The notes below the pieces were generated by a model. It ran no database searches. It was not told the origin of the DNA and saw nothing but the letters and a program-made list of their open reading frames with translations. A DNA stretch of 64,000 nucleotides from Trebouxia sp. TZW2008 (lineage: Eukaryota > Chlorophyta > Trebouxiophyceae > Trebouxiales > Trebouxiaceae): positions 87,299 through 151,298 of the forward strand of contig BDIU01000370.1 in the NCBI GenBank assembly GCA_002118135.1, given 5' to 3'. The stretch's first letter is position 1. Every line of letters starts with the position of its first letter. Below are positions 1-10,685 of the stretch, piece by piece. A program made the position numbers and the translations under genes.

Positions 1-1117
1 CTCTGTCACTATGACATCAGCCTTGCGAGGCATGTCAATGCTGGCAGCAGCTGCAGCATTAGCTGTCTGGTGTGCTGCTGCATGCTTTTTGCGTTTTGCA
101 GCCACAGATGTCATGTTTGTGTCACTTCTGTGCTCTGTTGAGCCTGGGGCTATAGCTGCTGAGTCACTCAGAGTGCTGGAGCTTGGTGGAGATACTAACA
201 GCTCATCAGACCGCTTCTGGCAAATTGTGATCATGTCTGAAAGCTGGTTCTGAGCAACAAGCTGATGTGCCAACTGCACCATGGCAGGATAAACCTCACA
301 AGCCGTAATCAGAGGCTTGCTGCTACCTGGCAGACCAAAAGAGGTTCAGTGCACTGAATGCAACCCAAGTGTTGCAAGCTACAGTCAATATCTATGGGGA
401 AATACATATCAAAAGCTGTGATTAGAGGCTTGCTGCTACCTGACATATGAGAAACAACCTGTAGACATTGATTGCCTCTCAGGAGTTGCATGCTACATTC
501 AAGGTTTGATGCGCTGTGATCAGAGGCTTGCTGCCATCTGGCGTAGCAAAAAGAGTTTGTGGAAATCAGGTGCCACCCAAGAGTTGCATGCTACACTGAA
601 GATTCAGTGTGCCATGACTACTTTGTGTGTTGCAAGTCTTGCCAATCAGTACATTTTGTGCAAGACTTGCCTGATGAGGACAACAGGGAATATCTTGCTG
701 CCAGCATAGCCAGCAGACCAGTTCCAGTACCAATGTCCAGGATGTGCTGACCTGCAAGTTTCATGGGGATACATGGGCTGGGTGCTTGCAGACTGCAGGT
801 CACAAATTGCAGCCTGCTCATTCCATGCATACCTGGCCTAATAAAATCTTCAAGGCATGCAGCATAAGCACAATTTCTCCTATGGTCTGTGAGCATGTCT
901 AGATACAACGAATTCGCCAGGCCCGGAACCGCTGAGCTTTCAACTGCAGATGAATCACAGCTCTACATGGCAACAGCAGACACCACAACGCGTGAGCCAT
1001 AATCAGTGTGGTAGAGTGGTTCGAACTCCAAGTGTTTGGTAGATGCAAGCTGTCACCGTCATGTATTTCGATCCATTCCACATTGCCGGTAAGCGGGTTG
1101 AACTTTTGGGCGAACAT
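1..1117 (-). CDS. PRMT7: Protein arginine N-methyltransferase 7 (PRMT7), N-terminal part, cut by window edge
   Basis: SAM-dependent arginine methyltransferase. Exons on the minus strand: 1117-1057, 931-833, 751-671 and 326-1 (continuing off the window); all join in phase. The N terminus MFAQKFNPLTGNVEWIE matches the PRMT7 start. Exon 3 holds SAM motif I (HILDIGTGTGLLAMLAAR). Exon 4 continues with ITACEVYPAMVQLAHQL and KRSDELLV and ends in ADVIVTE, the PRMT7 version of the motif before the catalytic double-E loop, which lies outside the window. A low-complexity Ser/Ala/Lys stretch (about 50 residues) sits between KRSDELLV and ADVIVTE and looks like a lineage insertion. Intron 3 begins GCAAGT, so it is a GC-AG intron with an otherwise perfect donor. 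Intron 3 also carries two extra copies of the exon 4 start. Confidence 0.85.
298..560 (-). repeat. Tandem copies of the PRMT7 exon 4 acceptor edge
   Basis: The motif read on the minus strand as GTAGCAGCAAGCCTCTGAT occurs three times, near 307-326 (the used exon start), 423-442 and 519-538, spaced about 100-115 bp. Each copy includes exon sequence and flanking intron. The second copy also keeps an upstream CAG acceptor. Confidence 0.75.
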
Positions 1118-1837
1118 GCTTCAAGCTCTCAGCGCAAGCTTCACTAACAGTGCTAGGCAATTTGGTGGGCAATGCTCTATGCGACGGTCTTGACGTCGAA
1201 TCAAATCGGAAGGCAATGCAGCTGCGTTCGAAGCGTTGTGCAGCAGAAGATGGGACGTGCGTGTGGCTGGTTCGATGCACAATTGCACTTTCACATACTC
1301 TCTGATCAATGCCTGACATGCCAGCTGCTTTAGCAGTCTGTTTTTAGGATCGCTGATCTCATGCACACTACTGCAACCTTCTTTACAGCTCCTGGGCAAA
1401 TTCAATCAGGAATGCTACCAGCTGCAGCTAGCAGACATGTGGGCTGTGACAGCGACAAGAATGATTCATTCAGATAATCACTGAGGCGCCATTGCAAGCA
1501 GTCGCAGGCATCTAGTGGGCAGCGTTTGAGGCCTGGTTCTGACGAAGCAAGAATGCGCAGCAGCCAGTCTTTGAGTCGAGAAAGGCCGTGCTTACTCAGA
1601 CTAATCTTGCAGCATCTGCTCAGACTCCACCTGCAAGCAATGCAATGTCCTATGAGTTTGCCGTAAACCCGCAGCAAAAGATCAGCAGTAATGCATGCCA
1701 AAGGTGCAAAGCTTCAAATACATGCAAGCGAGAGGGCAGACTCACAGTGTGTTCCGTGAATTCGCCCTGTGCAACGCTGAAGATGAGACTCAAATTTGCA
1801 GCAATGCACGCCAAAGGAGCAAAGCTCCAAATGAAAG
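1118..1837. other. Gap between PRMT7 start and CCT3 stop
   Basis: 720 bp holding the PRMT7 5' region and the CCT3 3' flank. The CCT3-proximal half contains a second, degenerate copy (about 1690-1760) of the CCT3 terminal sequence around 1790-1860. The shared features are GTGAGTC followed by a block resembling GGAGCTTTGCTCCTTTGGCG. I see no further gene. Confidence 0.5.
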
Positions 1838-4800
1838 TTAGCCGACGGGGTGACTCACATTCTCGTGGTCGTCAGTCTGTGGTCCTGTAGGTTGACTTGC
1901 TCCACCCTTGCTCTTCTTGGAAATGCCACTTACTATGTCATCTATTCGCAACAGCATGATTGCGCTTTCAACAGATGTTTTGATGGTTTGCACCTGCATG
2001 ACACGCATAAAACTGTCATTGCTAAGCACAACAGGCTGTAGGAAGTTGGTAGGATATGCAACAGCTTCTCTGCAGTGTTGTCAACAAAATTTTTGCTTGC
2101 ATACAGCTTGTGGCAACCAGAGTAACAACAACAAGTATGACTGACATGCACCTGTGACAGCACAGCCCGCATCCGTGCATGCTTTAAATACAAAATCTGC
2201 AGTTTTTCTGTGGTACACAATTTACATTACAGTCAATCACAGAAGCATTACCTTGACAGCATAGGGTTCCCACACACCAAGTTCTTTCATGTCTACAATC
2301 TGCCCAGTGTGACCATTCAGCCCAAATGTGCAGTCAGTGTTATCCGCATGCTTGGCTCTGAGCTTGGTCAGTGTTCTGATCACATTGGCGCCACAGTTCT
2401 GGGCAAGTGTGCGTGGAATGACCTCAAGAGCCACACCAACTGCCCTGTAGGGATGCTGCTCCACTCCCTCCACCTGCGCATGTCATATGTGCTGGAGGAC
2501 AGGACAGGAAAGGACAGGACAAGACAGAGCCGTTAGGCACGACCAAAAAAGCCTCTTCTCCCTGAAGCAACCTAGCACAATGCTGGGTATGCTGATGGCA
2601 GTGTAGCTATGAAGATGCTGGCGGTTGACAGTCACCTTGCCAATTGCAGTGTGAGCTACAAGGCTCTCAATGGACACAAGCTTGCAGCATCTCTAATGAA
2701 AGGCTTGCTGCACACGCTGCAGGTGAATGTGATCAAGCATTTGTGGCAGTGTAGACGCTGCAGAGCAGCACTGAAGACAGCTAGAGACAGTTGATTGCTC
2801 CAGAACGTACCTACCTGGCCTGCTAAGCCTGCCTAGCATGCATTTTGAATGCATGAAGAATGAAGATGAAGACTATCAATTGATTAAATGGCATGAGTCA
2901 GCAGAGCATTCTGACTTACTGTGGATGCCTTGTCATTGAGACCACGGGAGACTGCCATCTCAACAGCACCTCCACCAGGCACCAAGCGAGGATCTAAGGC
3001 AACGTTCCTAGCAACCCCCATTGCATCATGAAGGTTCCTCTCCACCTCATTTAGCACATCCTGCAAGCAGCGTACAACTCAGTATGCGCAGTCTGCAGCA
3101 TAGCAATGGACTTTCCATTGCAAGTGGATGACACACTGTCTGACAAGAACACTGAGCAGCAACAATGTAAGCATTCGGCATGTTATTCAGGCTGCCTGGT
3201 CAGGCTTCTGCTGTCAGTGTTATTTTCTGAGAGTGCAAAAAGAGAGTATAACAAGTGAGTGCAATGGGTGAGTGCTGCAGGTGAGTGGAACAAATGAGTG
3301 CAACAAGTGAGTGCAGCAAGTAAGTGCAGCAAGTAAGAGCAACAAGTAAACGCAACAAGCGAGTGGAAAAAGTGCATGCAATATTTTGTGACAAAGGACG
3401 CAACATGTTCAAGCCTCAAAGCAGCATTGCAGTTCACCTTGGAGGCTCCTCTCAGGATGATGCTGCAGGCCTTGGGTTTCTCACAGTCTACTATGAAGGT
3501 GAAGAACTCATCTCCAATCTTCTGAACCTCAAACAGGCCAGCGCGGGTGCCAATGTCAGACGCCCTGATCTCTGCAACAAGAAGCCATGCAAATGAGCCA
3601 TCACAAACATCGCTCTGTGATGTGAAAAGCTTCAATTGCCACATCATCCACATGATAGTGATGAGAGTCATCATAGTGATGATAGCGATCTAGTGAGGTT
3701 GTATAGAGCTGTGAAGAGCACACAGCAAGCGCCTCTGAAGTCAATTTGCAAACACTGTCACAGGAAGATGTTAATTGCCAGGAGATGAAGGTCAGCTGCA
3801 GAAGCTGATAGAGATGAGTGTGTGTCTGGGTACTGTCGCCCAAGGAGAGACAGTCTGTGATGCAGCTTACCCTCTGCTCTGTGGACAATTGTGGCTCCAC
3901 ACGCCCTTGATATTCTGTTGTTGTCTGTTTTCCTGAGCCGCCTGATGGCACTGATGCCTGCCTTGGTCAGGAAATGCATCGCCAAATCGCTGAGACCCTT
4001 TTCAGTGATGACCACATCCGGCTTGTGCTTGATGATCTCTCCACAGATGCTCTTGATATAGTCCTCTTCCATCTTGAGCAAAGTGGCCCTGCAGGAACAC
4101 AGCTCAAAATTATGGCTGCAAGGTTAAGGTTGAGATTGGGTGCCTGCTGACAACAGATCCTGCAGCTGTTGCCTGGATGTCTGAACAAGGTTGGAAAACC
4201 TTTTACAACAAAGCCTGATGCTTCTGTCATTGACTATAACTCCATTTTTGCAATCATAAGGGCACAGATCAACAGATGTTTCAAACCAAGATGGTTGCTG
4301 CGCTCATAACCCAACAACGCTGTAAGCCGTTGCTGCAAGGGGACACAAGTACATATTCAACATGAGGACAAGCTGACACAAGGACAACTGAGAAGCTACC
4401 CTTGCAGTGGTACTTCAGGGTCATAAAAAGTCATGTCAGGGCAAATATATTGGGATGCAATGCATTTGTTGCATCACGAAAACACTGTACATGAGTTATA
4501 GTGCAATGCAATGCAGTTCCAGAACTGTTTCATACCAGTCTTCTTCCTTCTCGATCTCAACATTGGTCTGATTCTCTCCCTTCTTGTACTCAAGCGGGCA
4601 GTCAAGCAGCAAGATACGAGGTTTGTGGATCTTGCGTCGCATGCGACCTGGGGCTACCACATCTTTCTGAAACATGACCCCACTCAACACCCTGCAGTCA
4701 CACAGCCATGACGGTTGTGACTTGCCAGACAATCCATCATTGGCACCACAGCATGCCATGGTGTGTTGCAGTTGACGATCTGTGTCTATACCTGCAGTCC

Positions 4801-5952
4801 TCGATTGCACCGCCTGGAATCTTCTCAATTTTGACATACTTCTTAATGTCAATTTCCCGCTGCCCGCTACCAGTGTCTGACATGACAGTTGTCACAGCAT
4901 CTAATGACAACTCCTGCAGATTGTCCACGCCTGATCATATACTGTGTCCGCCTTTTACTGCAGCCTTGCTGGTATACTTTAGGTACAGAGCAGCAAGGTT
5001 GACAACAGACAAGACTCACCGCCATCAGATTGCCAAACTGGTTTGTGAATTTGGTGCCAATACAGCTGTTGACAATTTTCAGCATCTGTGCTCTATCATT
5101 GGTGTCAATGGGGAAGCTGAGGTCATCAACAATCTTAATGGCATCTTCCAATGCTTTGACATAGCCACGTACAATGACAGTTGGGTGGACATTCCTTTCA
5201 AGGAATGGCTCCGCCATGTGCAGCATCTCTCCAGCTGCAAAAGCCAAACTACTGCCGCTATAGAAATTTGGTGCAAGCAATTGCAACAAAAGATTAAGCA
5301 GGGGCAAGGAACTTCAGACAGCTGCGACAGCACAAGCTGAGGGGATGAATTGCACTGCAAAGGCTTGTACCTAAGATGATGACAGATGTGGTGCCGTCAC
5401 CAACCTCTTCATCTTGTGTCCTGCTCAGCTCGATCATTGACTGCAGCCCAAGTTGACAAGGACTGATTCCTAGACTTGACTATGTCCAGAATGCTCATGG
5501 CATGCCAACTGGTTCAGCAACCATAGCAGCAGCTGACCTTGGCTGCAGGGTGTGTGACGTCGATTTCTCTCAGTATAGCATTACCATCGTTTGTGAGTAC
5601 AATACCTGCAGAGCATCCATCCTTAGTACAAGGTGGCAGTTCGAGATCTTGCAGCATGCGCATAATAGGCCTGCACATACCTCCTGATGAATCTAAAAGC
5701 ATCTTGAGCATAGCCCTTGGCCCAAGAGTTGTGCGGACAATGTCAGAGACAGCCTGCAGCAAATTTTCAGGATCGTCAGTGCACTTGCTGACTGTTTGCG
5801 TCCTTCGCAGAGAACTTTTAAGCAAGAGGCTGCGGCTGCACAACCCAAAATGGCTGCCAGTTCACCTTGGCAGCCATGATATTGCCCGACTGCGCCTTTT
5901 TACCGGTCTCCCGCTTGGTGTTAGCTGTCAGAACGGCCATTGGGGCCTGCAT
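1838..5952 (-). CDS. CCT3: T-complex protein 1 subunit gamma (CCT3)
   Basis: Subunit of the cytosolic group II chaperonin CCT/TRiC, which folds actin, tubulin and WD40 proteins using ATP. Twelve exons join in phase: 5952-5866, 5753-5681, 5605-5538, 5440-5371, 5234-5020, 4913-4792, 4691-4536, 4088-3871, 3571-3438, 3060-2920, 2473-2252, 1993-1838; about 554 aa, normal for the family. It starts [15 protein letters not shown]. Diagnostic blocks in order: [28 protein letters not shown] (nucleotide binding), [10 protein letters not shown] (ATPase GDGTT), [21 protein letters not shown]-type loops, [36 protein letters not shown] and [11 protein letters not shown]. The C-terminal 20 residues are unconserved, and a GTGAGT just before the stop leaves open a further small exon. 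Introns carry a minisatellite (3240-3375) and a GGACA microsatellite (about 2497-2525). Confidence 0.95.
3240..3375. repeat. Minisatellite in a CCT3 intron
   Basis: About ten imperfect units of 12-13 bp of the form CAACAAGTGAGTG, drifting to CAGCAAGTAAGTG and similar. It lies within the intron between exons 9 and 10. Several units contain GTGAGT or GTAAGT on the plus strand, opposite to the gene. Confidence 0.75.
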
Positions 5953-6327
5953 CTTGAAAGACGCTAGGTGCTTGTCAGCGTACTACTGACGCAGCACTCG
6001 CTCAAGACGTCGGAGTGATCACGAAATCAAGGGAGGTGCTGATCGTGCGTACAGAGCAGTAACAATGTGCTATGCAAAGCAAACTACAGCGATTTTACAA
6101 CACAAGATGCGTGCGGAGATTTCAGGCAACAAAAGTCTTGTCGCGGGCTGGTTGTGTAGCGCTCTAAACTGCTCGGAGACCAGGCTGCGAAAACGTTGAC
6201 CTAGTTAGGTGTCTGTGCGAATGTGCGACAACCTGTCTGATCAGCAGTGCTGAGCTTCTATGCACGCTGCTCGAAGCGCAGGACGGTTGGTCAAGCTACT
6301 GAAGAGGTCAACGCGTTGCAAATCGTC
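5953..6327. promoter_or_regulatory. Divergent 5' region between CCT3 and a thylakoid protein gene
   Basis: 375 bp separating the two start codons, which point away from each other. It must hold both 5' untranslated regions and promoters. I see no clear TATA box and no recognisable motif. Confidence 0.4.
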
Positions 6328-7617
6328 ATGTTTCTGCATTGCCATTCAAGTCTTGCTCACTTGAACTGTTACCCTCTGCACCTCAAATCTGGACATATCG
6401 CACGTAGCGGGCTCAGTAGCACAGCAAACTCCAGATCAAGGCAAAAGCAGTCAACATCACAGTGCGCGTGCCAAGCGCGTCACCAGCAGGCCACCTCTGC
6501 GCAAACAGCGCAGCACATGCCCAGCAGCAGCAGTTGCAGAGGCAGCAAACACGGAAAGCTTCAGCAAATACAACAAAGTCTGAACCGTCTTCCGTTGCAC
6601 GTCGTGGCTGTTGTAGCAGCCGTCAGCACCTTAGCAACTCCAGCATTGGCAGATATACAGGTAGCAACTGGTGCCCCTCCTGCAACTTCTACACTTTTAC
6701 ACATGTGTGCTGTCTCTCTGGCTACAGGGAGCCAAAACCATGCTTATCTTTCAGCACATGTCACAACACTTTGCTTGTGCAGACTGTGCCAGCCAGCCAG
6801 GCTACAGAGTATGCCAAACCCATCCCCAGACAGAAAACTGACAAAGGCTTTGTCGCCTTGTTATTCGCTGCGGGTGCAGCTTCGTTGTTTGGCTCTGCCC
6901 TTCTGCTGGAAAAGAACTCCAAACTGTTCCCTGCAATCAACAAGACAAACCAAGTCATGCGTGAAGCAGAGCAAAGAAACAAGGTAAGAGGAGCAATGTT
7001 TTTACTTGACACTTGATTGGCGCCTCCCTTGTTTTCATTGCCGGTGAATCAAACGCATAATCTTTGCTCTTTCAACAGAGCCATTGATTTGCGTCAATCT
7101 GCAAGCCGACTTGACAGATTTTGTTATCATGCAGGGGCGCGCTATAACGCAACAGGCAGTGACTGATCTAGAGCAGCAAGATCAGATGCGGCTGCAAAGG
7201 TCTGTGGAAGCTGGCTTAGCTGATGCTAGGGCAAGGGTTCTCCCTGAGGCAAATGACAGCAACGCCTCTCCTAGCAGCCGCACAGAACCACAAGGTGCAA
7301 AGTCCGGCATCAGCAACTCTTCAAGCAGCAGCACAGAGCCACAAGTTGCAAAGGCTAGCAGCAGCAACCCTTCAAGCAGCAGCACAGAGGCAAAGGATGC
7401 AGGCGCTGACAGCAGCAGCAGCAGCAACAGCTCAGGATCCAGCAGCAATGCATCTGATGACAGTCAAGCAAACAATGGAGCATTTGCTGATGACAAAGTG
7501 CCGTATAGTGCCAAAAACAAGGATGAAGCAAGTTCGAGTCCTGAGCGATCTAAAGGCAGCCAGCTCTCTGACGAGGAGAAACAACAGCAAGCGGTGAAGA
7601 GCATAACAGGATCTTGA
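6328..7617 (+). CDS. Unrecognised thylakoid-targeted protein with Ser-rich tail
   Basis: Three in-phase exons, 6328-6660, 6783-6983 and 7135-7617; 338 aa from the first in-frame ATG. Residues 1-90 are Ser/Thr/Gln/Arg-rich like a chloroplast transit peptide. A hydrophobic stretch follows, ending ATPALA-DIQ, a classic thylakoid processing (AxA) site, near residue 108. A second hydrophobic segment (GFVALLFAAGAASLFGSALLL, about residues 125-147) precedes a charged, helix-prone region (NQVMREAEQRNKGRAITQQAV). The last about 110 residues are low-complexity Ser/Asn with three near-repeats of the type STEPQVAKASSSNPSSS. I infer a membrane or lumen protein of the thylakoid. I do not recognise a family. 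The two targeting segments support this frame over the competing open frame. Confidence 0.65.
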
Positions 7618-8310
7618 GCAATGTACCCTAGTGCCGAAGTGTGTGCGTTGCTGAAACAGACTTGTGTACAATGCATGACACCTCCAATTTCCTAATCATG
7701 TCAACCGCATGCCTCGTATTCAGGTCAGACTTGGTAACAGTCAGTAGTCTTTGACCAAACTGTTCTCAATTTTCAAGTGCAGGCAGGTTTGCTGTGAACA
7801 GATACTTCGTGACTTGGTCCCTCAGATTTGCTTTTGAATGTCAGTAGATGCTGAAGTGAGCAGTATCAGGATGATTTCGTATTGAGCACCAGGGCGACCT
7901 GGCACACAATGCTTCGATGCGATTTGATATAGCTGCAATTTGGCAAAATCACCATGCAAGGCTCAACGTGTTACGATCATACGATGTTGCCAATAAAGAC
8001 TGCATGCTTTAGGCAAGCATAAGAACTGACATGCTTGCAGCGTGGAGCTAGCGCCTGACAAGGTCATTCAGATGGCTAACTCTGCATTTTTGTCACAAAG
8101 AGGGCCGTTGTTTCCCTTCTTGCGCCGTTGTACCCAGCTTGAAGACTCAAAATGTGGACTCGGATTTGCCACTGAGGCAGCAGTGGTCTGTGCGGTGGTG
8201 TGAGGCTTTGCACATGTTAGGGCTCGACCGTCTGACCTAACAACACCTGACGCAGCAGTGAGCTTCTGCAGTGTGGTGAGCTCACTGAACAGCCTCAGCT
8301 GCACTTCGCG
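7618..8310. other. Gap before prohibitin gene
   Basis: 693 bp between the stop of the thylakoid protein gene and the prohibitin start codon. I see no gene, no RNA signature and no repeat. Confidence 0.4.
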
Positions 8311-9875
8311 ATGCAGAACCTCAAGAATGTGCGCATGCCTCAGGGCAATGCCGCAGGCAGACTTGGAGGTCTCATCATTGGAGGCGGTGCCTTGCTGTAT
8401 GGAATCTCAAACAGTTTGTTCAACGTAGAAGGTGGTCACCGCGCAATCGTTTTCAACAGGATCACTGGAATCAAAGAGAACGTACGTGACTGTAGTCGCC
8501 ACAATGCTGTGAGTCGCCCTGCAAGACCTCACGCAGCTCACCTCAGACTGCATGCTTGACAGGTGTACGAGGAAGGCACCCACCTCATGCTACCATGGTT
8601 TGATCGGCCAATCATCTATGATGTGCGCACCAGGCCAAATGTCATACAAAGCACGTCAGGGTCAAAGGACTTGCAGATGGTGCGACATCTCATGCATTGC
8701 GTGCTTCATTGAACTCTATGTGGCAAATTTGAGGCAGCAAGCGTTGAAATGTTGACGCACAGCTGTTCCCAGTCTGCATTTCCCCATGCAGGTGAACATT
8801 GGTCTGCGTGTTCTGACACGTCCATTGCCTCCCAAGCTGCCAGAAATCTACAGAACGCTGGGCACAGACTATGCTGAAAGGGTTTTGCCGTCCATCATCC
8901 AGGTACAGCATTGGCAGCATTGGGCAGAAAGGCACAATCTGATATGCATGTGATGCTGGTCAAGGCTCATGCTGTTGCTCCACTGCAGGAAACTTTGAAG
9001 AGCGTCATCGCGCAGTATAATGCCAGTCAGCTGTTGACAATGCGAGAGGTACATCTTTTGTGTACTCCTTGTTTTGCTACAAATGCGACAAATGCTTATC
9101 ACATCTGCAATTGCCAAGGGGTCAGCGCTTTATTTTTTCCAGGTTGTCAGCAGAGACATCAGACGCATCTTGACACAAAGAGCGCAATACTTCAACATCT
9201 ATTTGGATGATGTCTCCATCACCAACTTGACTTTCAGCAGAGAGTACACTGGTGCTGTTGAAGCTAAACAAGTAGCACAGCAGGAGGCTGAAAGAGCGAG
9301 ATTCATTGTAAGCCATCTGTCAGCCACCTCGATCACAGACTCTATACCAGGTCTTGCAGAAAGCATCTTCATGTGCGTGCAAGAGCGCATGCATATTATA
9401 TAAACAGCTTGGCAACATGGCATGGTTGCATGCATTTGATGCTGTCTGCAGCATCTGTGCATTATTTTGCAGCAAGAATCAGAAACCATCAGCAGCCGTT
9501 GACTCTCCATGTTTGCTCAGGTGGACAAAGCAGAGCAGGACAAGCAGAGTGCCATCATCAAAGCACAGGGAGAAGCCACATCAGCCCGCCTCATTGGAGA
9601 AGCTATTCAGCAGAATCCAGCTTTCATTACACTCAGAAAGATTGAAGCTGCCCGTGACATTGCTGGAACTATCTCAAGCGCTGCAAACAAAGTCTTCCTC
9701 AGCTCAGACAGTTTGCTGTTGAATCTGGTAAGCCTACTCAGTTTGGCACTGCATGAAGCTGGAAACATCAGCATCAAGCTCTTGAGTCCCTGCTGTTGAC
9801 TGTGTTGTGTTGACATATGTGTTTCTTGTACAGGGTGACATGGATGTGCTAGGACAACCCCGCGTCAAACGATGA
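8311..9875 (+). CDS. PHB2: Prohibitin-2 (mitochondrial inner membrane scaffold)
   Basis: Seven exons join in phase: 8311-8481, 8563-8679, 8792-8902, 8989-9048, 9143-9307, 9521-9727, 9834-9875; 290 aa, the normal length. It forms ring complexes with PHB1 in the inner mitochondrial membrane and stabilises respiratory proteins and m-AAA protease. The N-terminal anchor is [18 protein letters not shown]. The SPFH/Band-7 domain follows with [71 protein letters not shown] and [16 protein letters not shown]. The coiled coil runs through [16 protein letters not shown] and [17 protein letters not shown]. The start is fixed by the usual short basic leader before the anchor. Confidence 0.96.
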
Positions 9876-10550
9876 CAGATGACCTAGATTGCAACTTCAG
9901 AAACCTTCCCTACCCTTGCAGTGCAGCAGCCTTGCTCTCTTGAGCTTTCAGCAGATCTGATTTGCTGTCAAACACTAGTGCACAATGCATCATCACGTTC
10001 AACTTGTATGAGCCAATGCAGGCTGTTGATTTTTAGCGGCAATGAACAGCAATCAGCGCTGTTGTCACTTTGTGATGAGTGATGCCTTTCTGCTCCTGGA
10101 GCAGCAATCAGTTGCTATTATTTATCCTAGGCCTCTTCCAAGACGTATGGCCGGATCAAGTTCTGCTTCCCCTAAATGCAGTCTCTGCCGGCTAAGACCC
10201 CTCTGCTTGGTGACAGGCTCAATTCGTTGCAACATATGCTCAGTGATGTAGCGTGCTGCGCATGCAACTGAGTAAATTTGGCAGTAATACAACTTGATCA
10301 ACACAACGAATATAGGGGGTATGATTAACGGCAGATAATCGCGATAATCGTAATGCAGAAGCATGTTAACAGCGTTTAGCAAAGCGCCGATTAGCAGAAA
10401 TTGGAAGGCGATTATCTGTTTGACGTCAGTGCAGGTATTTGCCACGCTCAACTGCTGCGCATGGTGACATTTTGTGATCTGCGCTACACGCACACGCCTG
10501 CCTGTCAGGCCAAACAAAAAGTTTCATCGCAGGTTGCGATGCTAGTGACG
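9876..10550. other. Gap between prohibitin and tRNA-Lys
   Basis: 675 bp without a supported gene. It contains a perfect 11-bp inverted repeat (CAGATAATCGC at 10332-10342 and GCGATTATCTG at 10408-10418), followed three bases later by the palindrome TGACGTCA at 10421-10428, the sequence bound by CREB/bZIP-type factors. Confidence 0.45.
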
Positions 10551-10623
10551 TGCCCGAAGTGGGGCTCGAACCCACGGCCACTAGGTTAAAAGCCTAGCGC
10601 TCTACCAACTGAGCTATCCGGGC
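10551..10623 (-). tRNA. tRNA-Lys (anticodon UUU)
   Basis: 73-nt cloverleaf on the minus strand. The 5' strand GCCCGGA pairs with the 3' end TTCGGGC plus discriminator A (one G-U). The D-arm is AGCTCAGTTGGTAGAGC. The anticodon stem-loop CTAGGCTTTTAACCTAG presents TTT, and the T-arm is GTGGGTTCGAGCCCCAC. It has no intron and no encoded CCA. The internal A and B boxes are intact. A run of five T lies downstream on the minus strand near 10516-10521, a plausible Pol III stop. Confidence 0.95.
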
Positions 10624-10685
10624 TTTTGCTGCTGAAGCCGGCATTTTTGCTGACATAGAAACTGCGCTTTGGGTGGTCTGCGACA

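Noticed and set aside
1008..1040. tRNA-like GGTTCGAACTCC on the plus strand
   Set aside because: No matching acceptor, D or anticodon stems around it; it lies in a PRMT7 intron beside exon 1.
6462..7016. Alternative overlapping frame (184 codons) at the thylakoid protein locus
   Set aside because: The other frame gives a complete transit peptide plus AxA lumen signal and joins in phase with the downstream exons; this frame does not.
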